Positions 1 through 5,442 of a stretch of 7,600 nucleotides of DNA are shown piece by piece. The notes under the pieces are model-generated. The model saw only the letters and a list, made by a program, of their open reading frames with translations, ran no database searches and was not told where the DNA came from. Origin of the DNA: Candidatus Aminicenantota bacterium (GTDB lineage: Bacteria > Acidobacteriota > Aminicenantia > Aminicenantales > Aminicenantaceae); the NCBI GenBank assembly GCA_013139435.1, contig WTAW01000133.1:1-7600 (forward strand), written 5' to 3'. Position numbers and translations under genes: made by a program. How positions within the stretch are numbered: position 1 is the first letter of the stretch; every line of letters begins with the position of its first letter.

Positions 1-249
1 GTTTTCATCATTCCCATCCAGATTGATATGGAATTCGCCCTTTATGAAACTGTCCTTTTCGAAATGCACAAGTTCTGAGATCTCTTCATAGATCTCCCAG
101 AGAACGTCCGAGGGTTTTCTATCCTGGATCAACACATCAGTGATCTTTCCCGAAAACAGCATGGAAGACAGAAAAACGAGAGAATATATTCCGAAAGTGA
201 CAACACCAAATCCCCTGATGCCTTTACAGAAAAAACATCTCAAATCCAT
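1..249 (-). CDS. N-terminal part of an unrecognised membrane-anchored or exported protein (runs off the left edge)
   Basis: Reading leftwards from an ATG at 249, the frame stays open for 83 codons to the window edge, so only the N-terminus is present. The protein begins with a short basic and cysteine-containing stretch (MDLRCFFCKGIRG). An uncharged hydrophobic segment follows at about residues 13-33 (containing FGVVTFGIYSLVFLSSMLF), which fits a signal peptide or an N-terminal membrane anchor. After residue 35 it becomes acidic and soluble-looking (for example WEIYEEISELVHFEKD). I do not recognise the family. A -10-like TATAAT lies 22 bases upstream of the ATG, so it may have its own promoter. 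The ribosome binding site is weak (ATAGGG next to the ATG). The frame is likely real because it is fully open and has a coherent export signal, but the function is unknown. Confidence 0.6.
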   Translation of the reverse strand, partial: MDLRCFFCKGIRGFGVVTFGIYSLVFLSSMLFSGKITDVLIQDRKPSDVLWEIYEEISELVHFEKDSFIKGEFHINLDGNDEN

Positions 250-271
250 CCCTATTTTATCCGCCGATACT

Positions 272-302
272 ATTATAACTTCAAAAGGCTAAATTATTTC
301 AA
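272..302 (-). promoter_or_regulatory. Candidate sigma-70-like promoter for the left-edge gene
   Basis: On the minus strand a perfect TATAAT (positions 277 to 272) is preceded by TTGAAA (302 to 297). The spacer is 19 bases, longer than the usual 17, so the match is imperfect. The -10 lies 22 bases before the ATG at 249, in an AT-rich gap between two co-directional genes. Confidence 0.35.
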
Positions 303-328
303 GCGATTTTTTCTCTTTTTGAATGTTA

Positions 329-592
329 TTACGCCGAATCCTTACATTCAGGCCAGGGAATATCCCGAATGGCTCCCCGGAACTGATAGAGAACACATCT
401 ATCTAGCCTCCCCCCTTTTTTCTTTTTCAGGCGTTCATACAGCTCTTCAGGATCGGAAAGTTTTAGCTGTTGAGATGACTTGATTCCGAGAGAATACAAC
501 TCAGCTGCAGCAACCGGACCGATGTTCCGTACCGATTGCAGATCTTGTAAGGAATTTTCTTTGTCTTTGAAATTTTTCATGATCGGGATCAT
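329..592 (-). CDS. Cdd1-family helix-hairpin-helix protein
   Basis: This 87-residue protein matches from memory the small Cdd1 family ('pathogenicity locus', PF11731). A helix-hairpin-helix-like segment spans about residues 18-37 (LQSVRNIGPVAAAELYSLGI). It is followed by the family-typical DPEELYERL (47-55) and DRCVLYQFRGAI (64-75). Family members are usually around 80-100 residues. The helix-hairpin-helix suggests binding to DNA or another nucleic acid, but the family's biochemical role is not settled. The start at 592 overlaps the stop of the upstream gene (ATGA, 589-592), which indicates translational coupling. A second in-frame ATG at 580 is possible. The coding strand carries an unusual purine tract (A5-G-A6-G6, positions 427 to 410) that encodes KKKKGG where relatives have a mixed sequence. 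The reading frame stays intact through it. Confidence 0.85.
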   Translation of the reverse strand: MIPIMKNFKDKENSLQDLQSVRNIGPVAAAELYSLGIKSSQQLKLSDPEELYERLKKKKGGRLDRCVLYQFRGAIRDIPWPECKDSA

Positions 593-933
593 TTATCTTT
601 CAGAACGTGATCAGTAAAAAAGTAAGCATCCCCATCATTCGGTTCTTTTGGGTCATGAATGGGCGCCCAAGCAATATAAACAGGGTCCGCGCTTCGCAAG
701 AGGCTGAGGACGGATTCAAACTGTGAGCTTGGAGCAAAATAGAAGATCTTGCCATCTGCAGAATAGGGCTCGGGGATTTTGCTCCCCTCTATGGCAAATA
801 CTGCCTGTGCGACTTCTTTGCCTCCAGAATAGATGTGAATGATCTTGTCTCCCCAGCGCGTTTGTCTTCCCTTCAGGTCACTGGCATAGATCTGAACGAT
901 GTAGCTCTCAATCTTGTGACTTATCACTTTCAT
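589..933 (-). CDS. Conserved-looking small protein of unknown function
   Basis: I do not recognise this 114-residue protein. It has no signal peptide or membrane segment and is rich in beta-type and aromatic residues. Its C-terminal half includes the aromatic/acidic stretches VYIAWAPIHD and GDAYFFTDH. The start at 933 is supported by a GGGGA ribosome binding site (944 to 940) with 6-base spacing. The stop overlaps the start of the Cdd1-family gene by four bases, so the two are probably translated together and may act in one process. The 5' end overlaps a short frame that resembles the end of a DsbA-like protein, which may have been the original upstream gene. It is very likely a real gene, of unknown function. 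Confidence 0.7.
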   Translation of the reverse strand: MKVISHKIESYIVQIYASDLKGRQTRWGDKIIHIYSGGKEVAQAVFAIEGSKIPEPYSADGKIFYFAPSSQFESVLSLLRSADPVYIAWAPIHDPKEPNDGDAYFFTDHVLKDK

Positions 934-1045
934 GCGTGTTCCCCATAGCTCTCTCTATAGCCAAAACTAACTCCTCCGGTTTTTGGGAGCCGAGTAATAT
1001 CTTCCGCCCACTGACAAGGACTAATTGTAGCACTCGGAACGTCAT
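908..1045 (-). pseudogene. Possible frameshifted C-terminal remnant of a DsbA/FrnE-like thioredoxin-fold protein
   Basis: Between the acyl-CoA synthetase stop and the 114-residue gene, a 45-codon minus-strand frame (ATG 1045, TGA 908) reads VLVSGRKILLGSQKPEELVL and continues AIERAMG. This resembles the last strand and helix of DsbA-family proteins, which often read 'VPT-hydrophobic-x-GR-x-x-x-SGAQ-x-PE-x-hydrophobic-x-x-A-hydrophobic'. Just upstream, the neighbouring frame reads NDVPSATI (1050 to 1027), which looks like the cis-Pro strand that normally precedes it. Removing one A near 1026 would join the two. The catalytic CxxC half is absent, and a TAA lies directly upstream of the VPSATI frame, so at most this is a relic. 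There is no clear ribosome binding site. It could also be chance, or a small expressed protein overlapping the next gene by 26 bases. Confidence 0.3.
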
Positions 1046-1076
1046 TCATCACGGTTTAAGGGATGCTTCCTTTGGC

Positions 1077-2855
1077 CTATTCTTCATACAGAGATTCGAT
1101 AATGCCTGCATATTTTTTTTCTATGATGTTTCTTTTTACCTTAAGAGTGGGAGTGACCTCACCCTTGGCAATTTCGAAATCCCGGTCGAGAAGAACGATC
1201 TTCTTGACCTTTTCGTACGCGGCAAGATCCTGGAGGCTTTTGTCTACTTCGGAAAGCACAAAATCGACAATCTGGTCTTTTGCAACCAGATCAGCCCGGT
1301 CTGTGAAAGAAATCTCGTTGAGCTTGGCATATTCTTCCAGCTTTTCAAAATTGGGTACGATAAGAGCTGAGATGAATCGCTTTGCATCTCCGATCGCAAC
1401 TGCTGTTGTGATGTAGAGGTTTGTCTTTAAAAGGTTCTCGATCTGCTGCGGCGCCACATTCTTCCCTCCAGCTGTCACAATGATATCCTTTTTCCTATCC
1501 GTTATGACAAGAAATCCATCCTCATCCAGATAACCGATATCTCCAGAGTAAAACCATTCTCCTCGAATGACTTCTTTGGTCTCCTCGTCCTTCTTATAGT
1601 ATCCTTTCATCACATTCGGACCTTTGATTAAGATCTCCCCATCCTCTGCGATTTTCACATCTACACCAGGAATAGGTTTGCCGACAGTTCCAAATTTGAG
1701 GTCTTTAAAAGTGTTGAAGGTTGCTGCCGGTGAGGTTTCTGTGAGGCCGTACGCTTCGAGTATAACAATTCCCATGGCGTAGAAAAACTCGGCGATGTCT
1801 TTGGACAAAGGAGCAGCCCCCGATACAAAAAACCTGATTCGGCCTCCCGTTTTTTCGATGATTTTTGAAAAGACGAGCTTGTGGGCTAAATTTCTCTTGA
1901 ATCGAAGAAAACCAGGAATGGGCTTTTTCTCTAAGTGTCGACTGCCATAGTCTTTTCCTACCTTAAGAGCCCAGAAGAATATTTTCCTCTTCAGGTTTGA
2001 ACTGGACAGGACATTATCCATGACCTTGGCGTATATCTTCTCGAATAGCCGAGGAACTGCGGCCATGATGGTGGGCCTAACCTCAAGCATATTCTCCGCT
2101 ACGGTCTCCATACTCTCTACATAGCCTACGGTACAACCAGTGCCAAGCAAGGCAAACGTAACTGTCCTCTCATAACTGTGTGAAAGAGGTAAAAATGATA
2201 AGCATGTATCGTCATGTGACATAGGCAGTATAGAAGAGGCCGACGTCACATTACTGATGAAATTGCTGTGGGTGAGCATCACGCCTTTGGGTTCCCCTGT
2301 TGTTCCCGATGTATAAATGATGGAGGCGACATCTGCGGGTTTCACGGCAAGAGCGAGTTGATCGAACAATTCCGGCTCCTCTTGGCTCTTCTGTTTTCCC
2401 AGTTCAAGGATATCGTTAAAAGTTTTCATCCCCTCTGGCGCATCTGGCAGAAAGGTAATGAAATGAGAGACCAAGGACAATTCGCTTTTGATAGATTCGA
2501 CATTTCCCCAAAGTTCCTCATTCGAGCAGACGACCACTTTGGCATCGGAATCATTGACAATATATTTGATCTGCTCTGGAGAGAGATTCGTATAAATGGG
2601 CACGGTGATTCCCCCCAAACACAAGGTCGCCACATCTGTCATGGTCCATTCCGGCCTGTTTTCAGAGAGGATGATGAGTTTATCACCGGCGTTCAAGCCC
2701 AACGCTTTCAAACCGAGCGAAAAGTTGATCACTTTTTCACCGAATTCCTCGGTAGAAATGGGAGTATAGTGACCTTTTACTTTAAAGAGCATCAAGTCGT
2801 CTTTGGGATAAGACTTGATGGTGTTGATAAAGAGTTGGCAAATGGTTTCAATCAT
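1077..2855 (-). CDS. Long-chain fatty acid--CoA ligase (AMP-forming, COG1022 / FadD15 type)
   Basis: The product activates a carboxylic acid, probably a medium- or long-chain fatty acid, to its acyl-CoA through an acyl-adenylate. Counting from the ATG at 2855 (592 residues), the nucleotide loop YTSGTTGEPKG is at about 181-191, YGLTET at 369-374, the YSGD motif at 436-439, the hinge DRKKD at 453-457, and the catalytic lysine in TPTLKVKR near 572. All core motifs of the ANL superfamily are intact. PLSHSYERT and GAAPLS are typical of the COG1022 group, and the length is normal for it. An ATG 18 bases upstream (2873) is in frame, but GGAGGA at 2860-2865 sits 4 bases before 2855, so I prefer the shorter form. 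The protein is cytosolic. It follows the FAD oxidoreductase on the same strand after a 120-base gap and may share its transcript. The substrate is not deducible from sequence alone. It ends with TAG. Confidence 0.95.
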   Translation of the reverse strand: MIETICQLFINTIKSYPKDDLMLFKVKGHYTPISTEEFGEKVINFSLGLKALGLNAGDKLIILSENRPEWTMTDVATLCLGGITVPIYTNLSPEQIKYIVNDSDAKVVVCSNEELWGNVESIKSELSLVSHFITFLPDAPEGMKTFNDILELGKQKSQEEPELFDQLALAVKPADVASIIYTSGTTGEPKGVMLTHSNFISNVTSASSILPMSHDDTCLSFLPLSHSYERTVTFALLGTGCTVGYVESMETVAENMLEVRPTIMAAVPRLFEKIYAKVMDNVLSSSNLKRKIFFWALKVGKDYGSRHLEKKPIPGFLRFKRNLAHKLVFSKIIEKTGGRIRFFVSGAAPLSKDIAEFFYAMGIVILEAYGLTETSPAATFNTFKDLKFGTVGKPIPGVDVKIAEDGEILIKGPNVMKGYYKKDEETKEVIRGEWFYSGDIGYLDEDGFLVITDRKKDIIVTAGGKNVAPQQIENLLKTNLYITTAVAIGDAKRFISALIVPNFEKLEEYAKLNEISFTDRADLVAKDQIVDFVLSEVDKSLQDLAAYEKVKKIVLLDRDFEIAKGEVTPTLKVKRNIIEKKYAGIIESLYEE

Positions 2856-2859
2856 GTTG

Positions 2860-2865
2860 TCCTCC
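2860..2865 (-). promoter_or_regulatory. Ribosome binding site that decides the acyl-CoA ligase start
   Basis: GGAGGA on the minus strand lies four bases before the ATG at 2855. The alternative ATG at 2873 has only a more distant GGGGA, so 2855 is favoured. Confidence 0.7.
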
Positions 2866-2975
2866 GAATGCATATTGACATCCCCAGCCGAGAGGATTAT
2901 CCCACAACCTGTCGAAAATAGCTATCTTTAATGGGGCAACAGGGTCACACATTGAACCTTGCTTTGAGTGAGAGA

Positions 2976-4610
2976 CTACCAGCTTTTCATGATTTCTGCG
3001 AAACACTGCAAGCCGGAGGGAATCACGGCACCATAACCATGGCCTGGGCTGGTCCAGGCACCGGAGAGATAGAGTTTTTTGATGGGAGTTGTGTGCGGAA
3101 ACCTTCTGTTACCAGAGTTGTCCACTGTCTGGTCCCATCCATAGATAGCCCCGCGATAGTTACTGGTATAGTAGATATTGGTCAGTGGTGTTCCGATCTC
3201 TTTGACTTCTATGGCATCGCTCAATCCAGGGAGGAGTGTTTCCTCAACTTTTTGGATCAGAATATCGGCCATTCGTTCTTTCTCTTTTCGATATTCTTCC
3301 TTACTTCCCTTCCAATAATCTTTGGCGTATTTTTCCCAGTGGTCATACCCCTGGAGGACAAGGATCCCGATGGTGTTTTTCCCCTTAGGAGAGTACTCTT
3401 TATAGAGATTGTCGTAGAGCGTCAAGCCAAAACCGGGATTTTCAAAATCCGCTGTAATTGCCGCCTTATAATCCGCTTCGATATCATAGCCTGTATTATA
3501 GAAGATCTCGGTATCTTCAATCCCGCTTTCTCCGATCAGATCCTTTTTCAATCCCAGAAATACGAGGAAGGAAGAGAGGCTAACGCTAAACTTTTCCATA
3601 CGTGCATAAAGTTGCTTTAAAGAGTCTTTATTTTCTATCATCGTGTGGAATGTGTCGTAGGCATTGGCATTGGATACCACAACTTTCCCGGTATATGTCT
3701 TCCCATCGGCGGTCTTCACGCCATAAGCTGTCTGGTCCTTCATGAGTATCTGCTCCACACGTTTCCGCAGGAGCACTTTACCGCCATGACCTTCGATAAA
3801 CGTCACAAAAGCATCACTGATCTTTTGGGATTTTCCTCTTGGATAGTAACCGCCGCTGGTCAGATAACCGATCGTGGGAAGGGCATAATAGTAGCTCGAC
3901 AGCTTGGAAGGCGGAAGACCGAAATAACCCCATAGAGATGAGATGATGGCTTTGAGTTTGGGATCTTTGATCCTGACATCCAGCATGTCCCCCCAAGTTT
4001 TGTTGAAAGCTTTGAATAGGAAAGGATATTCCTTAGGAAAGCTGGACATATCCACCTGTCCCTGAGCTTCAGAGATCTTATTGATATCCCTCGATAAGCC
4101 CTGCATATCTTTGAAGATCTCTTCGATTCCCTGTTTTTCTGCGGGAAAATGCCCAACCAATGTCTTTATGTACGCCGGAAGATCCTTCATGGCGACTGTG
4201 ATATCGTGATCAGGGTAGATCACCCGGTAGAGGTCGTGATGGGGTACGAATTCCACATCTTTGATCTCAGGAAAACCAGGGATCAAGTTGTGAATACCAT
4301 CCCTTTCTCCGACTGTAGTTGAATGGAGGGAGACATCAAAGACAAACCCTCCCGGCCTCTTGAATGTCGTGGCATAGCCTCCTGGTGTGTAGTGTTGCTC
4401 CAGGACGAGTGGCTTAAAACCCTGTCGGGCAAAGGCGGCTGCACAACTCAATCCACCCAAACCAGAGCCGATGATAACCGCATCGAACTCATAGGAGTTT
4501 AATTGTGTGGATTTTCCCCTTGGAAATGAGGCCCAATCCATGGTGACTGCGGGAATGCCAGCTAGGACTGTTTTTATAAAATCTCTTCGCATAAGAGTTT
4601 TTGGTCTCAT
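2976..4610 (-). CDS. Tat-signal FAD-dependent oxidoreductase, phytoene desaturase / CrtISO / retinol saturase-like
   Basis: This 544-residue flavoprotein belongs to the NAD(P)/FAD amine-oxidase-like fold used by phytoene desaturases, carotenoid isomerases and retinol saturases. The dinucleotide-binding GSGLGG is at 48-53, followed by an acidic residue (E71) at the end of strand 2 and then HYTPGGYATTF (73-83). The C-terminal FAD motif LYLSGAWTSPGHGYGAVIPS covers 513-532. The N-terminus carries a twin-arginine motif, RRDFIKT (8-14), followed by a short hydrophobic stretch (15-23). This suggests export of the folded flavoprotein by the Tat pathway, although no clear AxA cleavage site is visible. 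The start at 4610 is well supported by AGGAGG (4620 to 4615) four bases away. The family can desaturate, saturate or isomerise hydrophobic polyene-type substrates. The actual substrate is unknown, and a carotenoid role is doubtful because no other carotenoid gene is nearby. The gene is divergent from the corrinoid operon and ends with TAG. Confidence 0.9.
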   Translation of the reverse strand: MRPKTLMRRDFIKTVLAGIPAVTMDWASFPRGKSTQLNSYEFDAVIIGSGLGGLSCAAAFARQGFKPLVLEQHYTPGGYATTFKRPGGFVFDVSLHSTTVGERDGIHNLIPGFPEIKDVEFVPHHDLYRVIYPDHDITVAMKDLPAYIKTLVGHFPAEKQGIEEIFKDMQGLSRDINKISEAQGQVDMSSFPKEYPFLFKAFNKTWGDMLDVRIKDPKLKAIISSLWGYFGLPPSKLSSYYYALPTIGYLTSGGYYPRGKSQKISDAFVTFIEGHGGKVLLRKRVEQILMKDQTAYGVKTADGKTYTGKVVVSNANAYDTFHTMIENKDSLKQLYARMEKFSVSLSSFLVFLGLKKDLIGESGIEDTEIFYNTGYDIEADYKAAITADFENPGFGLTLYDNLYKEYSPKGKNTIGILVLQGYDHWEKYAKDYWKGSKEEYRKEKERMADILIQKVEETLLPGLSDAIEVKEIGTPLTNIYYTSNYRGAIYGWDQTVDNSGNRRFPHTTPIKKLYLSGAWTSPGHGYGAVIPSGLQCFAEIMKSW

Positions 4611-4676
4611 TGTCCCTCCTTATTACATGAATAAATACTTATATTTTTTGGTATTAGTTCCAGCTTAAATAAAACA

Positions 4677-4734
4677 ACCTGTGAAGTCAAAAATACCTGT
4701 GAAAAATCATGTACATCCACACCTCCATGTATAT
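4677..4734 (+). repeat. Two pairs of short direct repeats, each with an 18-bp period (possible regulator sites)
   Basis: ACCTGTGAA occurs at 4677-4685 and again at 4695-4703, exactly 18 bases apart. CATGTACAT (4708-4716) is repeated as CATGTATAT (4726-4734), also 18 bases apart and one base different. The first pair overlaps the weak minus-strand -35 and lies upstream of the plus-strand -10. The second pair runs into that -10. This arrangement is what one would expect for tandem operator sites serving both directions, but the repeats are short and chance is possible. Confidence 0.4.
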
Positions 4735-4737
4735 AAT
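4732..4737 (+). promoter_or_regulatory. Candidate -10 element for the corrinoid / MttB-like operon
   Basis: A perfect TATAAT lies 44 bases before the ATG at 4782. The region 16-18 bases upstream does not resemble TTGACA, so initiation would need an activator or another sigma factor. Confidence 0.35.
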
Positions 4738-4781
4738 AGAGAGATTAGACGAGAAAAATTGCGCAACCGAAAGGAGCAGAG

Positions 4782-5432
4782 ATGACTGACAAAGATCTCT
4801 TCGCCAGAATGGCTCAATCCATCATCGATGGCAACAAAGATGATGCTCAAGCGTTGGCCAAGGAGGCCATAGACGTACAAATGAACCTCAACGAAGTCAT
4901 AGAGTCCGGTTATGTGCCAGGCGTCCAGAAGGTCGGCCAGCTTTGGGAGGAAGGCGAATATTTTTTGCCTGAACTCATCACTAGTGCCGAATGCATGAAA
5001 GCCGCCATGGCTGTTCTGAAACCGGAGCTGCAAAAGTCACAGATCGAAACACCAACCTTGGGTAGAATTGTCATTGGTACGATCGAAGGGGACATCCACG
5101 ATATCGGAAAAAATTTGGTGGCTTCGATGCTCTCTGCCAATGGTTTTGAAGTCATTGACCTCGGTGCGGATGTGAAGATCGAAACATTCCTCGAAAAAGC
5201 CGATGAAGTGGACGCAGATCTCATCTGCCTTTCGGCCCTTTTGACAACCACTATGCTAGGGCAGAAAAGGTTGATCGAGCAGCTCGAAAAGAGAGGGCTC
5301 GCAGACCGGTTTGTCGTCATGGTCGGGGGAGCCCCAGTCAATCAGAAATGGGCCGATGACATTGGGGCGGACGGGTATGCCGAGAACGCAATGACTGCGG
5401 TCCGAGCGGCAAAAATGCTTGTAAATAAGTGA
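4782..5432 (+). CDS. Corrinoid protein (MttC/MtbC-type methyl carrier)
   Basis: This 216-residue protein is the methyl-carrying cobalamin protein of a corrinoid methyltransferase system. Residues about 1-85 form the helical cap domain (B12-binding-2 type). Residues about 93-214 form the Rossmann-like cobalamin domain. The base-off/His-on motif D-x-H-x-x-G is seen as DIHDIG (104-109), with His106 as the predicted lower axial cobalt ligand. SAL (151-153) and the VGG at 181-183 match the other cobalamin-contact signatures. Length and domain order are normal for MttC, MtbC and MtmC relatives. The start follows AAGGAG (4771-4776) with 5-base spacing. It is cytosolic and accepts a methyl group from the MttB-like partner encoded 10 bases downstream. 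The Co(I) form is prone to oxidation, so a reactivator is needed. Which methylated substrate it serves depends on that partner, so I give no specific symbol. Confidence 0.95.
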   Translation: MTDKDLFARMAQSIIDGNKDDAQALAKEAIDVQMNLNEVIESGYVPGVQKVGQLWEEGEYFLPELITSAECMKAAMAVLKPELQKSQIETPTLGRIVIGTIEGDIHDIGKNLVASMLSANGFEVIDLGADVKIETFLEKADEVDADLICLSALLTTTMLGQKRLIEQLEKRGLADRFVVMVGGAPVNQKWADDIGADGYAENAMTAVRAAKMLVNK

Positions 5433-5442
5433 GGAGCACACC

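Larger units (their letters stand above)
4611..4781. promoter_or_regulatory. Divergent intergenic control region between the oxidoreductase and the corrinoid operon
   Basis: This 171-base AT-rich gap separates two genes transcribed away from each other, so it must hold both start regions. On the plus strand a TATAAT at 4732-4737 would give a leader of about 40 bases before the ATG at 4782, but no good -35 lies at 16-18 bases, which suggests activator dependence. On the minus strand TTGACT (4690 to 4685), with TAAGCT 17 bases on (4667 to 4662), is a weak candidate for the oxidoreductase. No convincing sigma-54 -24/-12 pair was found. Two pairs of direct repeats lie in the middle and could bind a shared regulator. 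Confidence 0.5.

Noticed and set aside
936..1370. Plus-strand frame of 144 codons covering the junction of the 114-residue gene and the ligase
   Set aside because: Most of it is antisense to the ligase C-terminus, including the catalytic-lysine region, and it shows no family features.
2268..2921. Long open plus-strand frame opposite the acyl-CoA ligase
   Set aside because: It lies antisense to a gene with all ANL-superfamily motifs intact, and its own translation shows no recognisable domain. It is a by-product of the opposite frame.
2848..2952. 34-codon minus-strand frame in the gap between the oxidoreductase and the ligase (starts MCDPVAPLK)
   Set aside because: It is short, resembles nothing I know, and overlaps the start of the ligase. 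The gap shows no clear RNA structure or terminator either.
2931..3620. Long open plus-strand frame opposite the FAD oxidoreductase
   Set aside because: The minus-strand protein has clear FAD motifs at both ends. The antisense translation has no domain and no convincing start site.
4634..4655. AATAC...GTATT inverted repeat near the start of the oxidoreductase as a terminator or operator
   Set aside because: The five-base arms with a 12-base loop in AT-rich sequence are expected by chance.
4611..4781. Cobalamin riboswitch in the leader of the corrinoid operon
   Set aside because: The leader after the likely -10 is only about 40 bases, far too short for the aptamer, and no B12-box-like sequence was seen.
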